Shown here: positions 9,044 to 17,728 of the stretch, piece after piece
How positions within the stretch are numbered: position 1 is the first letter of the stretch
Layout: every line of letters begins with the position of its first letter
NCBI GenBank assembly: GCA_963716095.1
Contig: CAVQSV010000016.1
Coordinates: 62,001 to 126,000 of the forward strand
Length of the DNA: 64,000 nt
Direction of reading: 5' to 3'
Origin: Sva-07 sp963716095
GTDB lineage: Bacteria; Actinomycetota; Acidimicrobiia; Acidimicrobiales; Ilumatobacteraceae
Notes under the pieces: model-generated
What the model was told of the DNA's origin: nothing
What the model saw: the letters and a program-made list of their open reading frames with translations, nothing else
Database searches by the model: none
Position numbers and translations under genes: made by a program

Positions 9044-9047
9044 GGCG

Positions 9048-9626
9048 TCAAGGGTATCCACCGAGCTCCTCGGGGGTGTTGATGTTCCGCAATGCCCCCG
9101 GGTCGACGTCGACCTCGACGGAATCGAGCCGTCCGATCGCCACGTGGAGTGCCCGCTCGCCGCTCGCGTACAGCTCCCGAAGCTGCCGGGCGGCCGAGCC
9201 TCGCCAGGCCGCGCATGCCGGTTCGATCTGCGACGTGCGAGCGACGGCCACGTCGAGCGACGCGTCGGCACGCAACGCGTCGACCAGCGCCAGCAGCACC
9301 TCGCCACGCAGCGAGGGCAGGTCGCAGGCCGCCACGACGACCGCCGCATCGGGGGCCTCGGCAGCGAGGCTCTCGAGCAGTCCGAGCACACCTCCGAGCG
9401 GACCGGCTGCTGGGTAGCGATCCGGCCTGACATCGAGACCGAGCGGTGCCAGCTCGTCGGGGTCACCGCCGTAGGCGAGCACCCGCGAACACCCGGCGTC
9501 GCGGAGCGCCTGGGCCACCCGAGCCCCCATGGTGACGCCATCGACCTCGACGAGGGCTTTGGTCCGGCCCATGCGTCGGCTCGACCCGCCGGTGAGGACG
9601 GCGCCGATCACGGGCGACACCGCCAC
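9048..9626 (-). CDS. mobA: molybdenum cofactor guanylyltransferase-like protein
   Basis: Nucleotidyltransferase expected to attach GMP to molybdopterin. The N-terminal nucleotide loop reads VIGAVLTGGSSRRMGRTKAL, followed by YPAAGPLGGVLGLLESL and AVVVAACDLPSLRGEVL, which carries the metal-binding Asp. At 192 residues it is normal size. GTG 9626 is chosen because it follows the stop of the upstream gene by 13 bp; GTG 9620 and 9611 are alternatives. No other moco biosynthesis gene is in the window, so a different nucleotidyl acceptor cannot be excluded. Confidence 0.85.
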   Translation of the reverse strand: MAVSPVIGAVLTGGSSRRMGRTKALVEVDGVTMGARVAQALRDAGCSRVLAYGGDPDELAPLGLDVRPDRYPAAGPLGGVLGLLESLAAEAPDAAVVVAACDLPSLRGEVLLALVDALRADASLDVAVARTSQIEPACAAWRGSAARQLRELYASGERALHVAIGRLDSVEVDVDPGALRNINTPEELGGYP

Positions 9627-9639
9627 GGTGCCCGGCTGA

Positions 9640-10074
9640 TCAGTCAGCGGGAATCCCGCTCGGGTCGAGTTGCAGCAGGAACGTGTGACAGCGCTCGGCT
9701 TCGTCGGTCTCGCCGATCTCCGCGGCCATGACTCCGAGGCCGCGAAGCGATCGCAGGAACCCACGATTGGTGGGCTCGGACCAGCGCACGTAGCCACTTC
9801 CCCGCCATCCGTTGGCTCGCAGCGTGTCGAGCCCGCGGTGGTATCCGACCCGATACGCGGCGTACCGCTCGATGACGTCACGTCCGAGATCGCCGAGTTC
9901 GGCCCACCCGTCGAGGTACCGGGGCGCGGACGCCACGACCTCGGCCACTGCGGCGCGCCGTCGATCGGCCGACAGTGCGATCGCCTCGGCGAGACGTGAC
10001 GCAAGTTCGGGTTCGGCCGCCGGGATGACGGTGGTCGGGAGACCGGAAGAGAAGCTGATCGGCTGGTCGCTCAC
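9640..10074 (-). CDS. DUF3151 family protein
   Basis: A 144-residue protein matching the actinobacterial DUF3151 pattern: GYHRGLDTLRANGWRGSGYV, then EPTNRGFLRSLRGLG and IGETDEAERCHTFLLQLDP at the C-terminus. Its function is not known. It is helical with TPR-like spacing (APRYLDGWAELGDL). The start is GTG 10074, 7 nt after a TACGAT hexamer. It heads the run DUF3151-mobA-rhodanese-RNase D and is divergent from a small membrane protein gene, 47 bp away. Confidence 0.85.
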   Translation of the reverse strand: MSDQPISFSSGLPTTVIPAAEPELASRLAEAIALSADRRRAAVAEVVASAPRYLDGWAELGDLGRDVIERYAAYRVGYHRGLDTLRANGWRGSGYVRWSEPTNRGFLRSLRGLGVMAAEIGETDEAERCHTFLLQLDPSGIPAD

Positions 10075-10081
10075 TCGTCGG

Positions 10082-10087
10082 ATCGTA
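10082..10087 (-). promoter_or_regulatory. candidate -10 element of the DUF3151 gene (TACGAT)
   Basis: Hexamer ends 7 nt before GTG 10074 with no Shine-Dalgarno. Fits a leaderless start in a 47-bp divergent spacer. Confidence 0.4.
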
Positions 10088-10109
10088 GGCGACGGCCCGA
10101 CGATCGACC

Positions 10110-10115
10110 TACAGT
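10110..10115 (+). promoter_or_regulatory. candidate -10 element of the small membrane protein gene (TACAGT)
   Basis: Hexamer ends 6 nt before GTG 10122. Together with the element at 10082-10087 it gives two back-to-back leaderless promoters in one short spacer. Confidence 0.4.
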
Positions 10116-10121
10116 GCACGC

Positions 10122-10421
10122 GTGCTCGGACTGACACTCGATGATGCCAAGACGATCGCGATCGTCGCGGCGACAGCCCTCGTCGTCGGTGCCGTCATGT
10201 CGTTCTGGATCATGAAGTCGCTCGTCCAGAAGCTGGCGGTCGCCGCCGTGCTGGCGCTGCTGGCGTTTGCCGTGTGGACCCAACGGGTGTCGCTCCAGGA
10301 CTGCGCAGACGCAGTGCAGGACAACTTCGAACTGGCGTCATCCGACATCGTCATCACCGACACCGACTGCTCGTTCTTCGGTGTCACCGTCACGATTTCC
10401 GACCCACGTTCGAATGAGTGA
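10122..10421 (+). CDS. small membrane protein of unknown function
   Basis: A 99-residue protein with two predicted membrane helices (TIAIVAATALVVGAVMSFWI and LAVAAVLALLAFAVW), then a soluble tail of about 45 residues containing two Cys (LQDCADAVQ and TDTDCSFFGV). The tail is probably extracytoplasmic or loops back; this is not certain. GTG 10122 lies 6 nt after a TACAGT hexamer. Its 3' end overlaps the start of the MFS transporter gene by 8 bp, so the two are likely co-translated. No family is recognised. Confidence 0.7.
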   Translation: MLGLTLDDAKTIAIVAATALVVGAVMSFWIMKSLVQKLAVAAVLALLAFAVWTQRVSLQDCADAVQDNFELASSDIVITDTDCSFFGVTVTISDPRSNE

Positions 10422-11643
10422 TTCGGCCACCGACGCTGCCGACCTGAACACACCGAGTGAAGGAATCCCCGGGCGGACCCTCGCTCGGCTCACCGCAGCG
10501 AAGACCGTCACCAATGTCGCACTGCGCTGGATCCCGCCGTTCCTGCCGACGCTCGAGCGAGCGTTCGGAGCCACCACGACGCAACTCACCACCGTGCTCG
10601 GCGTCGGTGAAGCCGCCGGTCTGTCGACCATCTTCCTCGGACGCCACCTCGACCGCGGTCGCGAACGCGCCGTGATGATCGGCGCGCTCGGGTTGGTCGG
10701 CGCCTCGGCGGTGTTGGCACTCGCCGGAACCCTGGCGACGTTTGCGATCTCGTTCTTCGTCCTCGTGCTCGGCGTCTCGAATCTCACCGTGGCCGGGCAG
10801 GCGTGGATCAGCCACCGCGTCGACTATCGACGGCGGGCGCGATCGCTCGGTCTGTACGAGACCTCGTGGGCGCTCGCACTGCTGGTTGGCGCACCCCTCG
10901 TGGCCGTCCTGATCAACCTGTTCGGTTGGCGCGGACCGTTCGTGGCGATCGCCATCGCCTGCGTCCTCGCGGCATTGCTCGTCGCCGTGACGCTTCCCGC
11001 TCCAGCACGGGCGGCGGGCCTCGAATCGGTCGATGCGGAGTTGGGCACTGGCACGACAGGGCAGGTCCCGACCAGGATCACCGCGCGCGCCTGGCTCGTG
11101 ATGATCGGCTCGGCGACCACGGCGATGGCCGGGCTGGCGGTGTTCGTCATCTCGGGCAGTTGGCTCGACGATGCGTTCGGCGTGTCGACCGGCGGTGTCG
11201 GAGCGGTGGCGATGCTGTTCGGTGCGACCGAACTGGTGTCGAGCCTCGGCAGTGCAGCCTTCGCCGATCGGCTCGGCAAGCTCCGAACCACTCTGGGCGG
11301 GCTCGGCGGGCTGCTCGCCGGGTTGGCGGTGATGATCAGCGCCGACGATCGACTGTGGCTCGGCATCGTCGGCATCATCGTGTTCCTGCTCGGCTTCGAA
11401 CTCGCCTTCGTCGTGTCGTTGTCACTGGTGAGCGAGTCGATGCCCACTGCCCGCGGAACGACCCTGGCGGCGAGCAATGCCGTCGGCACGGTCGCTCGTG
11501 CAAGCGGTGCGGTCCTCAGCGGTTGGCTCTACGGCATCCACGGAATCGCCGGCACCGCGGCGCTGTCGGCAGCGGCTGCGGTCGTGGCGGTGGCGACGCT
11601 GCTGGTCAGTCGGCGTCCGGAGCTGGCAGCGGCTGCGAGCTGA
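10414..11643 (+). CDS. MFS family transporter
   Basis: A 409-residue major facilitator protein with about 12 hydrophobic segments. Helix-rich stretches such as VMIGALGLVGASAVLALAG and FVAIAIACVLAALLVAV are separated by the usual short loops, including DRGRERAV after the second helix. The substrate is unknown; the RTLARLTAAKTVTNVALRWI N-terminus and general layout recall the drug/metabolite exporter subgroup. ATG 10414 overlaps the upstream small membrane gene. Its last 38 bp overlap the 3' end of the convergent hydrolase gene. Confidence 0.88.
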   Translation: MSDSATDAADLNTPSEGIPGRTLARLTAAKTVTNVALRWIPPFLPTLERAFGATTTQLTTVLGVGEAAGLSTIFLGRHLDRGRERAVMIGALGLVGASAVLALAGTLATFAISFFVLVLGVSNLTVAGQAWISHRVDYRRRARSLGLYETSWALALLVGAPLVAVLINLFGWRGPFVAIAIACVLAALLVAVTLPAPARAAGLESVDAELGTGTTGQVPTRITARAWLVMIGSATTAMAGLAVFVISGSWLDDAFGVSTGGVGAVAMLFGATELVSSLGSAAFADRLGKLRTTLGGLGGLLAGLAVMISADDRLWLGIVGIIVFLLGFELAFVVSLSLVSESMPTARGTTLAASNAVGTVARASGAVLSGWLYGIHGIAGTAALSAAAAVVAVATLLVSRRPELAAAAS

Positions 11644-12394
11644 GTGCGCGGAGGAACGACTCGACGGCGACGGCAACGGCATCGGCATGGGTGTGCGGAC
11701 CCGCATGTCCCGCTCCGGCGATCATCACCGAGCGGCAGTCGGCAATCGTGTCACCGAGCCCTTGCATCGCTCTGCGATGGTGTGGACGAGCGTCCTGGCC
11801 GCACAGCGCGAGCACCGGTACACCGATCCGACTCGCGGCCCACGGCGCGCTGCGGCGGAGGTCGGCGAGCTCCGCCACCATCGCTCGACCCTCGCTGCGT
11901 CGTTCGGCCCGCTTGGAGGCCGGCAGCCGTTCCCAGACGACATCGCCGACGAGGCGCCGCATGAACGCTTCGGCGGCATCTCCCGAATCCTCCTGTGCCA
12001 TCGCCGCAGCACCAGCGGAGTCCTGCGGCCACCAACTCAGCCACGACAGCGGCGTCTCGTACACGATGACCGCGCGCACCAGGTCGGGGCGGCGGGCGGC
12101 GAGCCCCAACGCCACGTTGCCGCCGTAGCTGTGGCCGAACACGGTTGCAGGAGCCGCAGACGAGTCGACGAGCAGTCGTTCGAGGTCGTCGATGTTGGTC
12201 TCGGCGGTCCATGGCGGACCGACGTCGGTCGAGCGGCCGTAGCCGCGGCGGTCGTAGCGGAGCACACGTCGGTCGCCGTCCAGGCGCCGACTCAGCCGGA
12301 GCAGGCCGGCGGAACGGTCCATCGAGCCGTGTACGACGGCGATGAGCGGACCGCGTGGATCACCGGCCGTCTCCGACCACACCTGTGCCGCCAT
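11606..12394 (-). CDS. alpha/beta-fold hydrolase
   Basis: A 262-residue hydrolase. It shows the oxyanion strand AVVHGSMDRSAG, RYDRRGYGRSTDVGP, the nucleophile elbow VFGHSYGGNVALGLAARRP with Ser in GHSYG, the cap helices rich in Ser/Trp (SWLSWWPQD), and a late GAGHAGPHTHAD containing the catalytic His. The substrate is unknown. It starts at ATG 12394, sharing one base with the pyk stop (TGATG), so it is probably translated after pyruvate kinase. It overlaps the convergent MFS gene at its 3' end. Confidence 0.9.
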   Translation of the reverse strand: MAAQVWSETAGDPRGPLIAVVHGSMDRSAGLLRLSRRLDGDRRVLRYDRRGYGRSTDVGPPWTAETNIDDLERLLVDSSAAPATVFGHSYGGNVALGLAARRPDLVRAVIVYETPLSWLSWWPQDSAGAAAMAQEDSGDAAEAFMRRLVGDVVWERLPASKRAERRSEGRAMVAELADLRRSAPWAASRIGVPVLALCGQDARPHHRRAMQGLGDTIADCRSVMIAGAGHAGPHTHADAVAVAVESFLRALSSQPLPAPDAD

Positions 12395-13848
12395 CAGCCC
12401 ACGGTGACGATGCGCAGGACGTCGGTCGCTGCATCTGCCGGCCGCTCGCGCCCCGGATCGGGCGCCCCCGCCAGCACGAGTACCCGATCGCCCGCGGCGA
12501 TCAGGTCGGCCCGAAGCGCTGTCTCGACGGCGAACCACACCATCTCGTCGGTGGACCCGTAGAGATCGACCTCGATCGGGGTGACACCCCAGCTGAGATT
12601 CATCGAGCGCACCACCCGGGGGTGTGGTGACAGCCCGACCATCGGAACGGCCGGCCGGAAGCGTGCCATCGCCCGCGCAGTTCGACCGCTGCGTGTGCAG
12701 CACAGGATCGCCGTCACCTCCGCGTCGATCGCCGCCTGCGACGCTGCGTGCGTGAGCGCCGCGGTGACGGGGTCGATGTTCGACATCTGCTCGTGATGTT
12801 CCAGTCGCTGCACTCGCCCGAGCCGCTCGGCCCATCGCCGGTAGGACGCCTCCGACTCGGCTCGCTCAGCGACCGTTGCCATCGTGCGTACGACGGCTGC
12901 GGGGTCGTGACCGATCGCCGTCTCACCCGACAGCATCACCGCGTCGGTACCGTCGAACACGGCATTGGCGACGTCGCTGACCTCGGCCCGAGTCGGCGAT
13001 GGTGCAGTGATCATCGATTCGAGCATCTGCGTGGCGGTGATCACGGGGACGCCCGCTTCCACGCAGTGCCGAACGATTCGCTTCTGCAGGTGCGGCACGT
13101 CTTCGATCGGACAGTCGATGCCGAGATCACCCCGAGCGACCATCACGACGTCGGCGGCAGCCACGATGTCGTGCAGGTGCTCGACCGACGCACGCGTCTC
13201 CATCTTGGCGACGAGTTGGGCCCGGTCACCGACGACCTCGCGGACCTGCTCGATGTCGGCCGGCGATCGGACGAACGACACTGCGATGAACTCGACACCG
13301 GCCGCAGCGACCGCTTCGGCGAGCACCAGATCGTGATCGGTCGGCGACGGCAACCGCAGGTTGTCGGACGAGAGGTGCACACCGGGGCGACCGTTGGCCT
13401 CGCCCCCGGTCTCGAGCTGCGCGGTCGCCGAGTCCTCACCGATGTCCGACACCCGCATGGCGATGGCGCCGTCACCGAGCTGGACCCGGGCACCGACGGT
13501 CAGGTCCTCCAACAGCGTCGGATACGGCACGGTGATCCGGCTGGCATCGCTGGGCCCCTCGCCACTCACGAGTTCGACGGAGTCGCCGGCGCGCAGATTG
13601 ATGCCACCGGCCGGGAATTGCCCGGCGCGGATCTTCGGCCCGGGAAGATCCGCGAGCACCGCAACGTGGCGCCGACGTTGTGCAGCGACGTCACGGATGC
13701 GCCCGAGCACGTCGAGGTGCCCCTCGAGGTCGCCGTGGCTGAGATTGAGGCGCATCACCTGTGTGCCCGCATCGATCAGCTCACCGAGCACGTCGACAGT
13801 GTCGCTCGCTGGGCCGATGGTCGCCACGATCTTCGTTCGCCCAGTCAT
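12394..13848 (-). CDS. pyk: pyruvate kinase
   Basis: Transfers phosphate from phosphoenolpyruvate to ADP. A 484-residue protein with the N-terminal MTGRTKIVATIGPASDT, RLNLSHGDLEGH, the LADLPGPKIRAG loop, AKMETRASVEHL (Lys and Glu of the active site), MVARGDLGIDCPIEDVP (metal-binding Asp), and ATQMLESMITAPSPTRAEV. The B domain lies around residues 70-165 and the C domain after about 345. Two positions differ from the commonest consensus (KIE to KME and GVE to GID), both mild. It is divergent from the histidine phosphatase gene, with just 20 bp between the start codons. Confidence 0.95.
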   Translation of the reverse strand: MTGRTKIVATIGPASDTVDVLGELIDAGTQVMRLNLSHGDLEGHLDVLGRIRDVAAQRRRHVAVLADLPGPKIRAGQFPAGGINLRAGDSVELVSGEGPSDASRITVPYPTLLEDLTVGARVQLGDGAIAMRVSDIGEDSATAQLETGGEANGRPGVHLSSDNLRLPSPTDHDLVLAEAVAAAGVEFIAVSFVRSPADIEQVREVVGDRAQLVAKMETRASVEHLHDIVAAADVVMVARGDLGIDCPIEDVPHLQKRIVRHCVEAGVPVITATQMLESMITAPSPTRAEVSDVANAVFDGTDAVMLSGETAIGHDPAAVVRTMATVAERAESEASYRRWAERLGRVQRLEHHEQMSNIDPVTAALTHAASQAAIDAEVTAILCCTRSGRTARAMARFRPAVPMVGLSPHPRVVRSMNLSWGVTPIEVDLYGSTDEMVWFAVETALRADLIAAGDRVLVLAGAPDPGRERPADAATDVLRIVTVG

Positions 13849-13868
13849 ATCTGCTTGTCTATCTCACA

Positions 13869-14492
13869 ATGGAACTGTTGATCATCCGCCACGGCCTCCC
13901 TGTTCGACGCGAGCTCACAGAAGGTGCCGCCGATCCCGAACTGGCACCCGAGGGCCACGAGCAGGCCACCCGCCTCGCCCGCTACCTCGAATCGGAACAG
14001 ATCGATGCGATCTACGCGAGCCCGATGGCGCGCGCCAAGGAGACCGCTGCGCCACTCGCTGAGCTGTTCGAGATGGAGATCGCCATCTCCCCCGGTGTTG
14101 CCGAGTGGGATCAGAACAGCCCTGAATACGTTCCGGTGGAGGAACTCAAGGCCGCCAACGATCCCCGCTGGCAGGCGATGCTCGACGGCGAGTGGTCGTC
14201 GGACGAATCCGAAGAGGACTTCCGTGCCAGGGTGCTCGATGCCGTCGAGACGATCATCAACGACCACAAGGGCCAGCGTGTTGCCGTCGTGTGTCACGGG
14301 GGCATCATCAACGGGTACCTCTCGCACGTACTCGGGCTGGGCGAATTCGCCCGCGGGTTCTTCTACCCCAACTACACATCGATCAATCGGGTGGCGGCGG
14401 CATCGAGCGGTGAACGCTCGATCGTCACCGTCAACGAGACCAGCCACCTGCGTGGCACCGGGCTCCCGATGGGGCTGTTCCAGCGGGGCTGA
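13869..14492 (+). CDS. histidine phosphatase (phosphoglycerate mutase-like)
   Basis: A 207-residue member of the histidine phosphatase superfamily. The catalytic RHG motif is in LLIIRHGLPVRRE, followed by LAPEGHEQATRLARYL, IYASPMARAKETAAPLAE and the second His in VAVVCHGGIINGYLSHVLGL. It could be a broad phosphatase or a mutase-like enzyme; the substrate is not evident. It starts at ATG 13869, only 20 bp from the pyk start on the other strand, leaving little room for a leader. It is followed 3 bp later by the M18 aminopeptidase gene. Confidence 0.9.
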   Translation: MELLIIRHGLPVRRELTEGAADPELAPEGHEQATRLARYLESEQIDAIYASPMARAKETAAPLAELFEMEIAISPGVAEWDQNSPEYVPVEELKAANDPRWQAMLDGEWSSDESEEDFRARVLDAVETIINDHKGQRVAVVCHGGIINGYLSHVLGLGEFARGFFYPNYTSINRVAAASSGERSIVTVNETSHLRGTGLPMGLFQRG

Positions 14493-14495
14493 GCG

Positions 14496-15768
14496 ATGAA
14501 CTCATCCGATGCCGTACCCGACCACGCCGACCTGATCGAGTTCCTCGACGGGTCGCCATCACCGTGGCATGCCGTCGAGTCGACGGTCGACCGACTCGAC
14601 GGGTTCACCCGCCTCGACGAAACCGAGGCGTGGACCGACCTGCCCGATGCCGGATACGTGGTCCGATCCGGAGCGATCATCGCATGGCGTCTCCCGAGCG
14701 GCCCGACGTCGAGCCACACGCCGTTCCGCTTGGTCGGCGCGCACACCGACTCGCCCTGCCTGCGTGTCAAGCCTCGGCCCGACACCGGCGGCCACGGCTG
14801 GAAGCAGCTCGCCGTCGAGGTCTACGGCGGCATCTTGAACAACACCTGGCTCGACCGCGACCTGGGAATCGCCGGTCGCGTCGTCGGCGCCGACGGGGCG
14901 GTCTCACTGCTCAACGTGGCCGAACCGGTGGCGCGTGTGCCGCAGTTGGCGGTGCATCTCGATCGTGACGTCAATGGCGGCGGGCTCACACTCGACACCC
15001 AGCAGCACCTCACGCCGGTGTGGGGAGTCGGTACGTCGAGCCCGGGCGAGTTCGCTTCCTGGGTTCGAGAGACGGCCGAGATGTCGAGCGACCCGACCTG
15101 GTGGGAGCTCTGTCTGTACGACACGCAGGGAGCCGCGGTGATCGGCGCCGATCATTCGCTGCTGGCCTCTGGACGGCTCGACAACCAGTTGTCGTGTTGG
15201 GCTGCCGCCACGGCGTTGGCTGCGGTTGATCCGGTCGACCACATCGCCGTCGCAGTGTTGAACGACCACGAGGAGGTCGGCTCGTCGAGCAACACCGGTG
15301 CGGCCGGACCGTTCCTCGAGGCGGTGCTGGCGCGCATCGTCGCGGCACGCGGCGGGGGCGTCGAGGAGTTGGCACGGGCGCTCTCTGGTTCGTCGTGCGT
15401 GTCGGCCGACAACGCCCATGCGGTGCACCCGAACTATCCGGAACGTCACGAGCCGGGCCATCGGCCGATCGTCAACGCGGGACCCGCGATCAAGGTCAAC
15501 TCGAACCAGCGCTACGCCACCTCCGGCGACACCGCCGCAGTGTTTCAACGCGCCTGCGAAAGCCGCCGGTGTGCCGTGGCAGGTGTTCGTGTCACGGAAC
15601 AACATGCCCTGCGGTTCGACGATCGGGCCGATCACGGCCACCCGCCTCGGCATCGCGACCGTCGACGTCGGTGTGCCACAGCTGTCGATGCACTCCGCCC
15701 GTGAATTGTGCGGGATCGACGACCCCGGCCACCTCGCCGCAGCGCTCCAGGCCTTTCTCACGGCATAG
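14496..15768 (+). CDS. apeB: M18 family aspartyl aminopeptidase, one frameshift
   Basis: Zinc-dependent aminopeptidase that removes N-terminal acidic or other residues from peptides. Metal and catalytic motifs are visible: RLVGAHTDSPCLRVKP, SGRLDNQLSCWAA, LNDHEEVGSSSNTGAAGPF and SCVSADNAHAVHPNYPERH. Near 15553 (GCGCCTGCGAAAG) the frame shifts by one base; the next frame continues with AAGVPWQVFVSRNNMPCGST, then VPQLSMHSARELCG, which holds the final metal-binding His, and ends in a normal C-terminus. Removing one base gives about 423 residues, typical length. A sequencing error is the likely cause. Confidence 0.9.
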
Positions 15769-15776
15769 CGGGCCGT

Positions 15777-15819
15777 CGATGAGCGAACACACCGCATCTG
15801 CGGGGTTCGCTCATCGCTG
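15777..15819. repeat. 43-bp hairpin repeat, copy 2
   Basis: Same element as at 1151-1193: 12-bp arms at 15777-15788 and 15805-15816, and a perfect inner dyad CCGCA-TC-TGCGG. It differs from copy 1 at one base, which improves the inner pairing. It lies between the convergent M18 peptidase and glycosyltransferase genes and contains the latter's stop codon, so it could terminate both transcripts. Confidence 0.8.
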
Positions 15820-16968
15820 GGAGACTGCCGCCGTGAGCAGGTCGAGATGCCTGGTGGCCACGGCCTCCCACGACAGACCTCGGGCATGTTCGATGGCGGC
15901 TCGCGCCATCGAATCGCGTCGTCGATCGTTCTCGAGCAGCCCGACCACTCCCCCGGCGAGGGCGCCAGCGAGATCGTCGGGATCGGCGATCAGCAAGCCG
16001 GTGACGCCGGCGATCGCCGAACCTCGGTGGCCCGCGATGTCGGTCGCCACACTGGGCGTGGCGCACGCGCCCGCCTCGGTGAGCGACATGCCCCACCCCT
16101 CCGCATACGAAGCGCTCAGCACGAGCCAGGCCCGCTGGTAGGCCCGAACGAGTTCGTCGTCGGACACCCGGCCACGCAGCCGGACCCAGTCGCCGGCGTC
16201 GTGGTCGTCGATCCAGGCCTGCACCACGTGCCGGTCGGGACCGTCGCCGACGAGGTCGACGGAGAGCTCCGGCACCGAGTGACGGGCCCGCTCGAGCGCA
16301 TCGAGCGCCAGACGCTGTCGCTTCACCGGCGCCAGGCGCCCGACGACCACGACGTGGGGGTGGTCCGATCGTCGTGAAGCGTCGGGAACGAACCGTTCGT
16401 GCACGCCCGGTGGGATCACGGAGATGTGTGTCCGATCGATCCCCAGTGCCTCGATGTCGTCGGCCGACGATTCCGACAGCGTGGCAAAACTGCTGCGGCG
16501 GTACAGCAACGGCGCGAGACGGGTCTCGACGGTGCGCCCCGCCGCATCGAACGGGCGTGGAAGCGCCTCGGCCCACATCTCACGGTGGACGTGATGCATC
16601 CACACCATCCGGCGCCGGGGAGCCCACACGGGCCCGAGCCATGGGACACCGTTCCAGATCTCGATCGTCGCGGTGTCGGCGGGACGTCGACGTACCGCCT
16701 GACGCAGCGCCACCCGTGGGAACACGTCGAACCGGCCTCCTCGTTGGATGACGTGGTAGCCGTGGCGGTCGAACTCGCGGGGCACGTCGGCCGTCGATGT
16801 GCGGTGCACGATGTCGATGCCGACCGCAGCCCAACGCCGGAAGATCTCGTCGGCATGCAACTCCGACCCGCCGGCCTCGGCGTCGTCGAGGTCGCGCCAC
16901 GCATAGGTCTCGACGCGCCGGATTCCCGCATCGCGGAGCCGAGCAGCCGCCTGCTCGAGTTCGGTCAT
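15811..16968 (-). CDS. GT4 family glycosyltransferase
   Basis: A 385-residue retaining glycosyltransferase with a GT-B fold. The acceptor half holds AGGSELHADEIFRRWAAVG and MVWMHHVHREMWAEALP. The donor half holds VVVVGRLAPVKRQRLALDAL, GDGPDRH, and SASYAEGWGMSLTEAGAC, the EX7E-type donor signature. No membrane segment is seen, so it acts at the cytosolic face. The sugar and acceptor are unknown. Its ATG overlaps the dprE2 stop (ATGA), tying it to the arabinose-donor cluster; a role in lipid- or envelope-linked sugars is inferred from that. Its stop codon lies in the hairpin repeat. Confidence 0.9.
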   Translation of the reverse strand: MTELEQAAARLRDAGIRRVETYAWRDLDDAEAGGSELHADEIFRRWAAVGIDIVHRTSTADVPREFDRHGYHVIQRGGRFDVFPRVALRQAVRRRPADTATIEIWNGVPWLGPVWAPRRRMVWMHHVHREMWAEALPRPFDAAGRTVETRLAPLLYRRSSFATLSESSADDIEALGIDRTHISVIPPGVHERFVPDASRRSDHPHVVVVGRLAPVKRQRLALDALERARHSVPELSVDLVGDGPDRHVVQAWIDDHDAGDWVRLRGRVSDDELVRAYQRAWLVLSASYAEGWGMSLTEAGACATPSVATDIAGHRGSAIAGVTGLLIADPDDLAGALAGGVVGLLENDRRRDSMARAAIEHARGLSWEAVATRHLDLLTAAVSQR

Positions 16969-17717
16969 CGGTCGAGGCGACGCCACACGAACCCGGGCGC
17001 ATACCGCAGCAGCCCGAAGACCACCTGGAGTACACCCGGCACCCACACGACACTGCGTCCACGGCGGATTCCAGCGGCGACGGCCTCACCGACGTCACGC
17101 GGATCACACGAGAACGGCGCCTCGTCCATCCCAGCGGTCATCGCTGATCGAACGAACCCGGGCCGGACCGTGAGCACCCGAGCCCCTGTGCCCGCCAGTG
17201 CATGACCGAGCCCGGTGGCGAAGGCGTCCTGGCCAGCCTTGGTCGACCCGTAGACGAAGTTCGAGGCACGCGTCCGAACACCGGCGACACTCGACAGCAC
17301 CACCAGCGTGCCGTGTCCCTGCGCACGCAGCCTGGCTGCGACGGCCAGCCCGCTCGACACAGCGCCGACATAGTTGACCTCGGCGAGCTTGGCCGACGTG
17401 AGCGGGTCGTCGAGACCGACGGCGCCGAGTTGACCGAACGCCTGGATCACCACGTCGAGGTCGCCGTAGCGCTCGGCAACATCGGCGATCACCGCCTCGT
17501 GCGTGTCGACCGCGGTGGCGTCGAAGGCCACCGTCACCACCTCGGCATCACCGAACGACCAGTTCGAGATCTGGTCGGCGGCGCGCTGCGGGTCGCGCAC
17601 TGCGAGGATCACCCGCCGTAATGCGGGCGACACGAGCGCATCGACGATGGCGCGCCCGATCTCGCTCGTCCCACCGAGGACGAGCACGGTCTGGGGTTGC
17701 TTGACGGCGTTGTTCAC
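16965..17717 (-). CDS. dprE2: DprE2-like decaprenylphospho-2-keto-erythro-pentose reductase
   Basis: Short-chain dehydrogenase expected to reduce the 2-keto intermediate made by DprE1, giving decaprenylphosphoryl-arabinose. It shows the nucleotide loop VLVLGGTSEIGRAIVDAL, the strand-end LSSVAGVRTRASNFVYGSTKAG with the catalytic Ser and YxxxK, and VLTVRPGFVRSAMTAGM. A C-terminal hydrophobic tail (VPGVLQVVFGLLRYAPGFV) is a feature of DprE2 proteins. At 250 residues it is close to the mycobacterial enzyme. The function rests on its place directly after dprE1; alone it could be any SDR. The start is GTG 17717, 11 bp after the dprE1 stop. Confidence 0.85.
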   Translation of the reverse strand: MNNAVKQPQTVLVLGGTSEIGRAIVDALVSPALRRVILAVRDPQRAADQISNWSFGDAEVVTVAFDATAVDTHEAVIADVAERYGDLDVVIQAFGQLGAVGLDDPLTSAKLAEVNYVGAVSSGLAVAARLRAQGHGTLVVLSSVAGVRTRASNFVYGSTKAGQDAFATGLGHALAGTGARVLTVRPGFVRSAMTAGMDEAPFSCDPRDVGEAVAAGIRRGRSVVWVPGVLQVVFGLLRYAPGFVWRRLDR

Positions 17718-17728
17718 GAGAGTTCCAG

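Noticed and set aside
15777..15819. Insertion sequence terminal inverted repeat
   Set aside because: Two 43-bp copies 14.6 kb apart are in direct orientation and enclose ordinary genes, with no transposase.
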